Assembly (NCBI GenBank): GCA_027924645.1 | Contig: BSBN01000445.1 | Span: 2,773,001 to 2,837,000 of the forward strand | DNA from: Cunninghamia lanceolata | Lineage: Eukaryota; Streptophyta; Pinopsida; Cupressales; Cupressaceae | Direction: 5' to 3' | Length of the DNA: 64,000 nt | Shown: in pieces, positions 43,418 to 54,770 of the stretch | Layout: each line of letters opens with the position of its first letter | Numbering within the stretch: the first letter of the stretch is position 1 | The notes under the pieces: model-generated | Told to the model about the DNA's origin: nothing | Database searches by the model: none | The model's input: only the letters and a program-made list of their open reading frames with translations | Made by a program: the position numbers and the translations under genes

Positions 43418-45446
43418 TGTTGAACACACAATGATGCTAAGAGGGGGGGGGTGAATCAACATATATTAAAAATTAACTACTTCATTTCCAGATCAGATTC
43501 ATTTACTTAGAAAGAAGAAAGTAAAACATGCAACACATTCATCAACACAATGAAACCAAGATTTTTACATGGAAAACCCAAAATTGGGAAAAACCATGGT
43601 GAGTTTTAACTCACAATATAATGCTCACTAATATATAAAAGTTTACAACATTATTTTAGGGCTACAACCCAAGGAAGCTACAACTCCCTAGTGACTTTAT
43701 TTTAGGGCTACAACCTAAGGAAACTACTACTCCCTGTAGAAATCTCATTGCTACAAATAATTACAATGATAAACAAAACTATGAACTGCTATGGAAGAAG
43801 AATCTATCTCATGTTGATATTGCAATCCTCTTTTCTACACAATGACTGCATCATACTAATGTTGCACACTTCATACCTTTTATTCTACTCTATTACTTTC
43901 ACATCTCATCTCTACCTTTCAAAAATGACTTTGATCTCAATAAATACTCTCTGCAACACTTCAAAATATTGATCAAGTTAGCACCATAAAAATCTGTAGA
44001 TGAAACGTGTAACTCTTCAAATGTTGTCTTCAATACATACAATATGTTAAGGAAACTTGTTGCATACCTTAAGACTTCTTGAAAATATTCAAGGAACATC
44101 ATTTCACATCTTCCAAAGTCAAAACAATTGATCAAGATCCACCGCATATAATAGAAACTATTCTGTCAGCCCAAAATGTACAAACACTGCTAACTATTTA
44201 TCTTCATACCACTAGGGAGAAGCCAAAAACATCATGCAGGCCAATAATTAAACATTGTACCACTCAACATCATTCAACCATATTTCTATTGAAGTATCAA
44301 ATCAATCTATACATCTGTAAGACAAGAGATATGATGAACTGTTGGAAACAGAGTATTCTGAACTAACTTTAATACTCCACTATTCAGGATATGGAGTTGT
44401 AGTACATCAAAAACCATGAAACCTTTATAGATGAACTTAAACATCATTATATGCATACTCCTAGATCTGCACATCCTCATCTATCATTTCTAGAGAAAAA
44501 ACAAAAGCTAGACTAAAGTATACTAGAGTCTGGGGAATAAGGATATACAATTCTTCATAAACTAACTTACATATCTTGTATCATACCAGAAACAAGAGAT
44601 ATTTGCATGCAATTCAAACTTGAGGTATATTAGAGCATTTAGAACCTCTGCACAATCTTTTATGATTGATCTATATGTATTTCATCTTTTGCAAATACTC
44701 AAACACGTGTTTTGAAGCTTCTAAAACAGTCTGTATTACCTTTGTTACTTGAATGTTGACCTTGCAGATCACCAAACCACTTGAAGCTTCAATATAGCAT
44801 ACCTTATACATCCTTGAGCCTATCCTCAAAACTAAATGACCAAACAATTTCTTCCGAAGGAATACAAAGCATTCCAACAGGTCTCCACCATTGCTTCACC
44901 CTGTCTAAGTAGTAATCGGTACTCTATCACTTGTAACTTTTTCTGCTGAAGGTGTGGTGACTTGAAATATTGAATATATCATGTTAATATTAGGAAAAAT
45001 TTATTTTCAGCACCACAAGACTAAATCTTACAATGCAGAGAAATGTAGACTGAAACATTGTGACTCTACCTTAGGATATATCCATTGTGAATGCCTTAAT
45101 CAAATTTCTGCAACTAGTCTCTGGGTGCGGTATTTCAAACTGATGAAGGATAAATGTAGGGATGTAGAAAACATGTCAAGACACGAGTATACACCTCTTC
45201 ATCATGCTTAGATACAAGACTGATCACCGCATTATACTTAGACAATTTTATCTTCTTTCGGACTGGTTTCACTCCATTTGTTAAGTCTTCTGGATTGACT
45301 TGCATTATACATGTTCACCCCTTGACTTCAACTAAGTCAAACCATCTCTCTCAAATCTTCCACTTTCCATCAACAACCTATGTAAAAGTTTGTCCTTATA
45401 TTGCCATATACTATGTTGACATCAATGACAACACATATTGCCAACA
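43418..45446 (-). repeat. 3' LTR of pol-less copia element
   Basis: About 2.03 kb, TGTTGAACACAC at the left end and TTGCCAACA at the right. The left end has the GAGGGGGGGGGTGAATCAAC run typical of the copia LTRs here; the right end abuts a polypurine tract. Confidence 0.75.
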
Positions 45447-45457
45447 ATCTCCCCTTT
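45447..45457 (-). promoter_or_regulatory. Polypurine tract of pol-less copia element
   Basis: The minus strand reads AAAGGGGAGAT directly before the LTR. Additional purine runs lie at about 45483, 45505 and 45575-45610, as in the complete copia element. Confidence 0.75.
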
Positions 45458-45713
45458 GTCATTGATAGAAACATATACTCCCCTTTAGATATATATTTCT
45501 CTTCTCTCCCCCTTTGACGTCAAGGACAAAGGGCTTGATATATTTTGCTCATAGAAATCCAAAATTGTATGAATTCCCCCTTAATATGCACTTTTTACAA
45601 ACAGTGCTCCCCTTGAGATGGAAATCCTTCAAAAATTGATGCTATGTACACTATTGTTCTCCACAAGTTTATATACATTCAAAAATTGTCTTATTTTCAT
45701 TTCCCCTTACAAC

Positions 45714-48700
45714 TCATTTGGAAGGTAGAATGGTCTTGTATACTACCTTGATTTTTGTAAGAGGGGATGCCCAAATGGCACTTTTTGAGGAAAGAATTTG
45801 ATTTTGACATTCACATTGTATGTACAAGTCCCCAACTTCCTCTGTACTACTTGGGATCTTTATCTTTTGATCAACTTTCTCATCTTCCCCTATCATTCCA
45901 ATCAATGAAGTAAGTCTTAAATTCACTGCTTCCCTCAGGTGACCAAATTGTTTCTTCAATTGTTCTCTCTGCTCCTGAAGTTGTGATAATTTTATATGAA
46001 GATTTTCATCTTATTCCCTGGTTACCCCATTCTTGTCATTTGACAAGTCATATGTTTCGGCCAATTTGGAGATCTGTGACTCAATGGAGTCAATCTGATC
46101 TTTGATATTCTTTGTGAAACTTTGTCATTTTAAGCAGAATAGGTATAATGTTGTGGCTTCATCAATGCAATTCTTAAGATTCTTCAAGTTTTTTTTCAAT
46201 TTATTATGTGCATTAGCACATTTGTTAGACATCTCAATTAGCCTTTTATCATTTATCTTTCTTACTGCTTCTTTCTCTGCTCTCTACTCCACATAGGAGG
46301 AATGGTCCTTGAAAGAATCCATTAATAGCTTCATTTTTTTCTCTGGAGGTAGAGAGAAGTCAATGATTACCTTTGGTAACCCTTCTTGAATTACCTTCAC
46401 AGTATCCTCGACCACACTAGATTTCTTCAAGTTTTCTTGTAAAAATTCTTTTGTTGTTGAAGCATGCAACATGTCACCAAGTTGTAGTTTGTGAATGGGA
46501 GAAATATTTGCCAAATCAATTTGTCCTTCATGAGTGGGAATTTATAGTAGTTGAGGGGTAATTACTAGTTGAAATTGTATTTGCAAGTCCAGTAGGTCTG
46601 TGAATGAATGTCTTTGAAGCACTTTGACCTATGTCTTCTATTCCTTCTGATTCATCCTTGACTTGCTCTTCCTCCTCTATTTCTTCCTTATCCTCTTTAT
46701 ATTCTTGTTTCTCATCACTCTTTTCCTTTTCATCCTACTTCTCCTCAGGTTTATCTTATTTCTTTTCCTCTTCATTCCCTATATTCTTCGGAGGAGAATT
46801 ATCATTCTCTACATTGAATCAGTATTCCTTGGAGGAGAAGTACTGCCTTTATCCTAACCCTCTGTGTTTTGTACTCTAGTATCCTCCAAAAGAGCAATCT
46901 CCTCATTCTTCTTAGTCTTGTCACTACTTTCCACATTGCCTTTAGAGGGAGATTGATTAGATATATATTCAATAACTCCCACATCAATTTTCATCCCCTT
47001 AATAATTTTAGCAGTTTTCTTTAGTGTTTCTTTTTCCAATCCCTTTATTTTTCCCTCATCCTTTGACATCAGAATATTTAATCTCTTTTTAGTCCTGAAC
47101 TCTTTTGCTAGAATCTGAGATACTTTGACTTTTTCTTCCTTAGAGATGGAGGGACAAACTTTTTCAAATACCCTTTTCTTCATCTCAGCTTCATTTCTCC
47201 TTTTAGTAAGAACATCACCAAGGCTTTTAGGCAGTTAATCTATAATTTCAATTAAGGCCACATTGAAGGCTCCCATATACCTAATTATTGCTTCCTCAAA
47301 AGTATATTTTTCATTGGAAGGCCTTTCCTCATAAATTTCTACAACTTCCTTTAGAGCACCATATCCTATGATTGCATTTACTATTGCCTCAAGTTGCAAG
47401 GGTACATAGTCAGGTTTCTTGATCTTGTTTGTTTTTCCTTTTCCTTTCTCTTTAGATGTTTCCCCCTTTTCAGTTTCTTCTCTTGATCTTTTCTTCTTTC
47501 TCTAAAAAAAATTAGTTTCTTCTTCCTCTTCTTCAACATCTTCATCATCTTTTATGTTAACTGGTTTGATCTTTTCTCTTTTTGCCTATCTCTTCTACAT
47601 AGGTTTCTTTGTTTCCACAGTGTGGGTTTGCTCAGGAACTTCAGTATCACTTCTTCTGGAAGGTAATTGTGATGATCCAGAAGGGACACAAGAGGTAGCT
47701 ATAATAGATACTGATCTATTTGTTCTTCTAGGCATTTGTGCAATGGGAAGAGTTTGTACTTCACCTAAAGAGCCTTCAGGAGATTTGAGCATGTCTTCTA
47801 GGTCAGATTTCATTTTCTTTGCCTTAGACTTCACCTTTTATGCCTTCTTCTCTACCTCTCTTCTAACTAATTTATCAATAATTTCATCATAAGTGCCAAA
47901 CCTTTCAATAGAGGGATCATTTGGCTTGCTGAGTAACATATTACCATATCCTACAAAATCAAACTCAGAAACCTCATATAGCAAGGTTGTGATCGAAAAT
48001 GTTCTTGGCTTAACAACCTACATATAACAGTTGTCTTTATCAACCATGAATGTTATCTCATTTTTATGTTTGTTGACAACTTTTGATGAGATTCTCTCCC
48101 TCATCTACATATTCTTTTGAAAAGTATTGAAAAACTCCTAGAATAGCATGTCACAGTTCTCATGATCAGGAAAGGTAAGCATATAATCCTTAATTTGATG
48201 GGCAACTGGAGTATCTATTTTCTAGACCATACCCTTCATACAGGCAATTCTTTTAAAAAGTAAAACATAAGACATATGATTAAAGAACCATATCAAAATT
48301 TGTATCTTGATTTTTTAGTTCTTTTTAGGTTGTCCAAAAATTGTTGCCGCAAAAGCTCACATAGGTCATAAGCTTTCCCTTCTTTGACCATTTGGTAGGT
48401 TATGTAGATTGGAGTGGCGGTAGCAGAGTTCTCTCTGTTAGTGTAGTAAATATTGTATTCAATGTTTATTGTTGCATACCAGACCCCCAAATCCTTAATA
48501 TCATTTATTTTCGATATCCTCTTGTCAAACTTTATTCCAATTAGCTTCATCACTTCCTCATTCTTAGCTGATTTTAAAACTAGCACCGGTCCGGAGGAGC
48601 ATAATCTAGTCATAGTTTTGATAGCATTCTTGGTGATCAAATATGGCTGATCTAGATAGAAAAGTCTCCATAGATTTGACTTAGTGCAATTTTAACCCAC

Positions 48701-49040
48701 CCTTCCTCATACCAAAAGTTTGGAAAACCCTCCTAGATATCAAGACTTTTTGCAACAATGTTGGTGAACTCTAGTTTTAGTTGAAAGTCATCTCCTAACA
48801 AGTTATCATTCTCAATTATTCTAGTTTTAGATGATCATATTCATCTATCTATCAATGAATATAGATCCAGACATCTTTAGTGTGTAAAACATTTGTAGGA
48901 ACATGAGAGAAGGCACCATCTTTATCTATTTTGGTAGGTTTGAATGGGTGCTTCTTGAATTTTGGCCTTGGCCTCACAACAACATCTATTACAACTAGTG
49001 TTAGCATTATAATACTGTTAAAAACTAGGGTTTAACCATT
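45714..49040 (-). pseudogene. Long uncharacterised ORF in place of pol
   Basis: A mostly single minus-strand reading of about 1100 codons can be followed from near 49040 to 45714 through many stops and a few frame changes. The N-terminal part (49040-48000) has a globular look, with recognisable phrases such as ITKNAIKTMTRLCSSGPVL and GVWYATINIEYNIYYTNRENS. The middle (47900-47400) is Ser/Arg/Lys- and Glu-rich, with KEKGKGKTNKIKK. The C-terminal part (47400-45714) is Lys/Glu-rich, coiled-coil-like and helical. I recognise no catalytic motif. Its place between gag and the PPT suggests an element-encoded accessory or structural protein. Confidence 0.55.
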
Positions 49041-49449
49041 GAAATTGAGAAATACCTGTAGATGTGATGAATAGGGTTTGTACAAGTGATCTGTTGAGAA
49101 TCTTTTCCTCTTCTTTTGCTCTTCAACACACTTAGCTTTGATCAAATGAGATAAAAAATGATCAAACGTTGCCTATATGGTTTTCTCACAAACCAAATTT
49201 TCTCCACATTAATTGTGTTCTTAGTTTTAACCTAATTTTCTCTTTTCATATGAAGAACCCTATGAACCATTAGCAATCCTCTGCAAATTAACCAATTGTT
49301 CCAAAAATTTGACCAAACATATTTATATCATCATCCAAACATGTTCAAACCATTTTTAGCCAGAATGCTAAGGAATTCAACATCTTATTCTTTCAAAGGT
49401 TTTGAAGGTGTTTACAATTGCAATTGCCCCTAAACCAATACTTCCTCCC

Positions 49450-50735
49450 TTTTAATTTTTGGAGGATCCATCTACAGCAAGTAGAGGTGCAGATCCTTCC
49501 TTTACCACATTCTCTTCCTTCTTTCTCCATGTCCTAGATGCATTTCCTTCTTTTGCTAAGCAATACCAACCTTTTATTGAGAAGTAGAGGATCTTGCACT
49601 CTTTCCCCTGCATAACCTTGCAATATGTCCTTTTGTATTGCAATTATAGTAGGTGATTTTGGACTGCAGAGCATAATCACCTCTTCTTACATTAGATCTG
49701 CAGTCAACAGCCTTACGACCATACTTTTTACAAGTGTAATAATAACCATAGAAGAACTAAGACATCCTAGCATTGTTCTTATTCATGAAACTATTCTTCA
49801 TCATTTTTCTTCTATATCCATTAACCTTATGATTAACTTTGTTGCAAGCATGACACTAATCATGAGAGCTTACAACATTGTACCTAGGAGGCCTAAATGA
49901 ATTTTGATTCATCTTGCTTCTACATTCATCAACCTTGTGACCAAATTTATTACAAGCATAGCAATTACCATTGAAATCTTGAGGTATCTGATAGGAGCAG
50001 TTTGTTTAGTGCAGGATTTCTAAAAGTCTTCTTCTTATTCTTCCTTTGTTTCCAGACATGAGTGAATTCATCTTCTTTTGTATTTCTAGAGGCATTCTTC
50101 TTAGGATCTTTAATGCATGCCTCTTCCTTCTTTGTTTCAAACTTTCCTTCTGATTAGAAGTTATCATATAATTTTGTAGAAGTACTGATTATAGGAATTT
50201 TCCCTTTTTCAAAACCAAGGCCTGATTTTTCTTTTGTTGGATTTTGAGAGTTAATTATCTCATCAAGAATCTCAGATCCTCCTTTTAGTTTTAATCCTTG
50301 TTAATCTGTTCTTTCCTCAAAGTGACAACTTCTTCCTCAAGTTCTGAACATTTAGCTACTTTCTCATTGAGCTTGATATTTAAGCAATCTTCAATCCTCT
50401 TGCCTTCTTCAACCATGACCTTCAAATTTGAGATCATGTCTTCTACCTCCTTGAGCTTAATGTCACCTCCTTTATCTCCTTCTATTTAATTTTTTAGTTT
50501 GCCAATTTCTTCTTCTGATTCCTTGGCCTTTATCTTCAACTTGTCAATTGTCTCCTTTGCTTTCTTAAGCATGCCTTCATATTCTATGTTCAGTTCTCTT
50601 GCTTCATCGAGATCATTAAGGGCTGACTTGAGTTATCCTTCAAGATCTACTTCACACTCACTTGGATCAAGGTCCCAACCTTTAGGTTCTACTGCTTCTA
50701 GATCTAGTTCTAGAACAAATACATCATTATCCATA
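49450..50735 (-). pseudogene. Copia-type gag with four zinc-knuckle-like motifs
   Basis: The C-terminal half of a gag. A long coiled coil (50735-50290) is followed by the phrase GSEILDEIINSQ (about 50275-50240) and a linker. Then come four knuckle-like motifs: CYACNKFGHKVDEC (49922-49963, intact), a copy at 49816-49855 with the last Cys lost, one at 49700-49740 with Arg for His, and one at about 49610-49650 with the first Cys lost. Several stops and frame changes occur. The same coiled coil, GILDE phrase and knuckle pattern occur in the gag remnant at 20.6-22.3 kb. The N-terminal part of gag is cut off by the Tat insertion at 50741. Confidence 0.75.
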
Positions 50736-50820
50736 GTTGATGTAGACACCTAAAAATGAGCCTTCGCATTACTAAATCACTTGCATACATCAATTTTTCA
50801 TAAATCACCTGTGTCCAATG

Positions 50821-51255
50821 TTAATTAAATAATTTAATTATTTAATTAAATTCATCAATTTCCTCTAAATCACTTGATTTCAACATTAATTGAATAAATT
50901 CTATTTATTTAATTAATTTAATTAATTTCCTCTTTATTCCTCCACACTAAATAATTTTAATTATTTAATTATATCATTATCTTCTTTTAAATTACTAAAA
51001 TCTACATTAATTAAATAAATAAATTATTTAATTAATCAATTATTCTTCTAAATTTAAATAAATTATTCAAATTTATTTAAGTTGACCATTATCTTGTAAA
51101 AATAAATAAAATCAATGTTTTATTTATATCTTATCTATTTCCCCATCATGCAAAATAAATTAAATGAATTTATTTGTTTAATTTATTTAAATCTTCATAT
51201 ATTATCTTATTCTTCAATCATGCACAATTAATTAAATAAATTTATTTAATTAATT
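50821..51255. repeat. AT palindromes in U3 of second Tat LTR
   Basis: The last is a perfect 30-bp palindrome (51226-51255, half-site AATTAATTAAATAAA). Imperfect relatives lie at about 50821-50855, 50884-50918, 50946-50975, 51014-51046 and 51056-51082. Confidence 0.8.
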
Positions 51256-51580
51256 TCTCAATTATCTTTCAATTCTTCTAAAAATATCATTTTCTTCTAT
51301 GTGCACAATTAGTCTTATTTTTAGAACTTAAAAAAAAACAAATCTAAAGTTGAGTTAATTGGCTTTAATCTTATTATTTTTATCACCAACTCATAAATTA
51401 GAAAAAAAACATTCTAATTTTATGAATTCAAATCCTATCTTTATCCTAGCAAGCAACTTTAACTTAACTAAATAGCTTTTTATTCATGACACATGTTGTA
51501 TGCACATTCATCATGAGCTCTTGATTTATCTCTACTATTGATCAATCTTTTCTTGAAACCTATGTATACCCCCTTCACTT

Positions 51581-51590
51581 CATATAAAAT
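51581..51590 (+). promoter_or_regulatory. TATA-like box of second Tat LTR
   Basis: CATATAAAAT, followed by a pyrimidine-rich stretch (CCTCTTCGATC), giving a likely start near 51612 and R-U5 of about 320 bp. Confidence 0.5.
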
Positions 51591-51933
51591 CCTCTTCGAT
51601 CATTGAACTTTTGAGCTCTCTTCAATCATTTAAGCTTTGGGCATTCATAATATAGCACTTTGAACTTTTAAATCACACATCGTTGAGCACATCGACCTAT
51701 TGAGCACACATTATCATCTACACTCGCTGGTTGCAACCATGGTTTCACAATTGATTGAGCAATCCACATTTAACAAAGAGAACAATACAATCTAGTTGAA
51801 GGCTTTCTTATTTTAATTCGATTATTCATTGATATTGGTATTTGCTTAGATTGATCTTTTTATGTTATAGGATTGAGTTGTTATTTCATTGCTTTGATTA
51901 TTATTCAATCTCAAATTTACCTATACACATTTT

Positions 51934-51951
51934 GGCATGCCTGATGGGACC
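51934..51951 (+). promoter_or_regulatory. Primer binding site of second Tat element
   Basis: TGGCATGCCTGATGGGAC, differing at only three positions from the site of the 17.4-kb Tat element. This is strong evidence that both use the same tRNA. Confidence 0.9.
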
Positions 51952-52028
51952 CACTAACCTTGCTTTGTTTAGAAAAAGTTGATTTTTGAAAGCACAAGTA
52001 CAAAAAAGTGCAATCACAACACAGTCAA

Positions 52029-52380
52029 GCACATCTGGTAAATTTTGAAGCACATGTGCAACACAGTCACGTGCTTTCAGCCAAAAAGAAGTTCATCTAC
52101 ACCAAATTCAAGAATTTTTGGTCTTTCAAAGTGCATATGCAACATAGTCGCATGCTTTTGGTCTCAAAGAAGTGCATCTACACTGAATTCAAGTGTTTTT
52201 GGTCTTTCAACATGCATATGCAACATAGAAAGGTGCTTCTGGGCAACAAAAAGGTGCTTTTGGTGTAAAAAGGTGCATATGGGCCATAAAAAGGCACTTT
52301 TGGTGTAAAATAGCACATATGGGCAACAATTCAGTGCCTTTGCTGTAAAATAGCACATATAGGCCACAATTCAGTGCTTT
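52029..52380 (+). repeat. Periodic GTGC/GCAC repeat tract, LTR-proximal
   Basis: Cores GCAC or GTGC at 52029, 52050, 52071, 52131, 52172, 52212 (TGC), 52233, 52254, 52273, 52294, 52313, 52334, 52353 and 52374. From 52233 on, steps alternate 21 and 19 bp, as in the predicted intron at 25.3-25.9 kb. The unit resembles AGTGCTTTTGGTNNAAAA. Two overlapping ORFs here are by-products of the periodicity. Confidence 0.85.
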
Positions 52381-52859
52381 TGGCTTTCATAACAAACCTA
52401 CAAACTTAAAAACCTCATAACTTGCTCAAAACTTAACGAAATTTGATGATTTGTTTTTAAAATTGCATAGAAAATCATAAGGAATCCATTGGTGATATTA
52501 AATCTTTTGTATCTGATCATAATTTTCACAAATTTTCCAACTTTCACTTTGGTTTTCTGGGGTTTCTAACTTATTGTTAGGGTTTTCACTAGATTTCTAA
52601 CATCTTGATGATTTCTTTGGAACTAATATCACTTGTTGCAGCATATTATCACTCATCATAGAGCAAATAGGTTTCCTAACATATCTTTGTAGGACAAACA
52701 TTGAATATTTGCAATCTTTTTCACTAAGTCTTAGAAACTCTTCAATTTATTAAAGGAAATCTACATGCATCATTTGCAATTTTGTGTGGTTAAGTAGTTG
52801 CACCTAGTTATTATTCTTACTAAATAGAATAAATGAACAAGTGTTTTCCATGCTTGTAA

Positions 52860-53600
52860 GGTCGTAGATATATGCTCTCCCCTTGTGAAAACTTGGGTGA
52901 TCAAACAACTAGACTCATCTATCTTTTATTTCCATTTTATCCTTTAGAAGGGCCTACTTTTGGATTGTGTTTCATCCAAAAGGGATGACCCTAAGTGGAT
53001 CTTTCCTTTGGACCGCGATATAAATTGGTTGAGGTGAAATCTAAGTCCTAACCAACGTTAGCCTTTCCTTACAATGCCAACTTGAAAGGAATTGTACGTA
53101 ACACACTTGTGAAAGAAATTTTGCAATTGTGTAGGGTATATTGCATTCTTAGTAAAGTTGGTAAAAGCTTTTAGTAGCTTGCCGCATGCTCGCAAGGCAT
53201 TGGTCCCTCAAAGCAACTTAAAACCCCTTAGCTAGTGACTACCTGATTCACCTCCGAACGTTGCAGTAATTTTTAGTACAAGGGGAATCGTTACAAGCCC
53301 TCGAGACTACTCACTATTGCCTCCCTTTAGATGAGATAGAAATCTCCATTATTGAATAAGCTACTTGTAGCTTTCTGGGGAAAGGGTGATTGGGTCATCC
53401 TTCCAATCCTAGAGGTCCCTATCTATCCTCTCTCGCAAAGACAAAAAATGTACACACCCACTTTAGGTGTGATGACATTTGAGTTGACAGAGATGTTAAG
53501 TTGTGAGCTGATGTACAACAATGAATCCATGTCCTTAGGTATAAATTATGCTTGATTTATATTACAATTGTCTTATACCCATGAAAAGTTGGGCTTTTTC
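52860..53600 (+). promoter_or_regulatory. Leader block of second Tat element
   Basis: Region between the two periodic tracts. 52931-53031 resembles the leader block of the 17.4-kb element (CTTTAGAAGGGCCTAC, AAGGGATGACCC, GGACCGCGATATAA). A 67-codon ORF at 53352 has no recognisable domain. Confidence 0.4.
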
Positions 53601-53742
53601 ATGAGCCTTGAACATACACTATTTGTCGTGTCAATCCTTGACCACTTTGTTTACTGTGTGTTTTCTCTTGTCAAAGCAACCATATCCAAATTAGATCCAA
53701 ATCTATCAAATTTGCCTTGAAAAACAACACTATCACAAAAAA

Positions 53743-53905
53743 TGCTCTTTTGCACTTGATTTTCGCACTTTTACACCATAGATCCACGTTTTTGCACTAC
53801 AGTCTCGCACTTTTGGTATAACAATCCCGCACATCTGGTGCACAGTCTGGTGCTTCTGGCCCATAATCAAGTGCATGTGAGCAACATTCATGTGCTTTTG
53901 GTCCT
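53743..53905 (+). repeat. Periodic GTGC/GCAC repeat tract, gag-proximal
   Basis: Cores near 53743, 53766, 53786, 53808, 53830, 53851, 53872 and 53893, steps 20-23 bp, with the same GTGCTTTTGG-type unit as the first tract. Confidence 0.75.
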
Positions 53906-54486
53906 ATTTTTACCAGCATTAATCCATATCATAGAGAACCTCAAAATTTTGATTAGTTTGAACCCCAGCCAATATATTTTATTTTTTTTAGACCTATATT
54001 ACCATCATCTGATCAAAATCAATCAACATCATAGCTTAAACTTGGACTTTTTGAACCATTGATCCTCTTGAGATTACTATCATCAGCTTTGCTTCATCAA
54101 ATAGACCTAAATCCTTACTCACTCTTTATCTAGCCACGTAATTTGGTCTCCACCATAGATTCTAGATCACATCAATTCCCTAATTCATCTTTGATTTGAG
54201 AGTGATTACATCTCTTAGGTCTTTAAAGAGGAATTAGCATCCGTTATATTGGTTTTGCATTAGCTTAGAGAATGAACCTATATTGAGTTGGTCTAACACC
54301 ATTAATCCTATTTGCCTTCATTTGAAGTCATTAGTCTACTTCTATGATAGGTACTCAATTAGCCAAATCAACTATTGGTCTAGTTCTATAATCTTCCACA
54401 AGAAACCCACATCAAATCCACCACCATAGTGATCTAAACTTTGTCAAATTAGTCCAAAATCAATCAATCCCCAAATCTTTGTCCTA

Positions 54487-54680
54487 GTGCATTTGAGTCA
54501 AACTTTGGTCACATCATCACAAATCCTCATCAAAATGGTCTTGATCATCAACAAACCTAGGTCAAATCTAAAACCCAAACTCACACTTCAAAGAGGCTTT
54601 CCTTCTAGCACCAATGATCATAAGAGCCTTGTAGACACTCAGGCATATCTTGAGGAACAAGCTGAAATACAAAGACTTTA
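54487..54680 (+). pseudogene. gag N-terminal fragment of second Tat element
   Basis: A 64-codon frame ending YLEEQAEIQRL at a TAA formed at the insertion junction (TTTAA). After removing the 54681-59251 insertion and one TTTAA, the same frame continues at 59257 into a TLDNKTI..TIQRLQTII helix, so both are parts of one coiled-coil region. The product would be the start of gag. Confidence 0.55.
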
Positions 54681-54683
54681 ATG

Positions 54684-54770
54684 TCATGCCCACATTTCCC
54701 ATGTGGTCACAACACGCAACACACATTTCATGTCCACATTTTTCATGTGGTCATGACACGAAATATCAAA
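54684..54770. repeat. Paired hairpins CCACATTT..CATGTGG
   Basis: Two tandem copies of a near-palindrome, CCACATTTCCCATGTGG and CCACATTTTTCATGTGG, each followed by TCA(C/T)(A/G)ACACG, at the very start of the nested insertion. Confidence 0.65.

Larger units (their letters stand above)
43418..50740 (-). mobile_element. Copia-derived, pol-less retrotransposon (3' LTR, extra ORF, gag)
   Basis: Minus-strand element with a 3' LTR (43418-45446), polypurine tract (45447-45457), a long decayed ORF of unknown type (49040-45714) and a copia-type gag (50735-49450). The order in transcription is gag then the unknown ORF then PPT and LTR. No protease, integrase or RT was found between. It is interrupted at 50741 by the second Tat element, so its 5' LTR is beyond the window. 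The LTR shares the G-run start, the GGAAAACCC..GGGAAAAACCATGGTGA block and the PPT-side inverted repeat with the complete copia element. It is best seen as a large non-autonomous copia derivative. Confidence 0.75.
50741..51930 (+). repeat. 5' LTR of second Tat element
   Basis: 1190 bp, TGTAGACACCTAAAAATGAG to CCTATACACA, followed by a 3-nt spacer and primer site. The first bases match the U3 start of the other Tat LTR (TGTAGACACCC on its minus strand). U3 contains five or six AT-rich palindromes and a TATA-like box at 51581-51590. Confidence 0.88.

Noticed and set aside
46631..46879. Ser/Leu/Phe-rich ORF on the plus strand
   Set aside because: It is the complement of the Lys/Glu-rich minus-strand frame, a common artefact of such sequence.
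52008..52308. Two overlapping plus-strand ORFs of about 86 codons
   Set aside because: Both follow from the 19/21-bp repeat, and their repeated residues simply mirror the DNA units.
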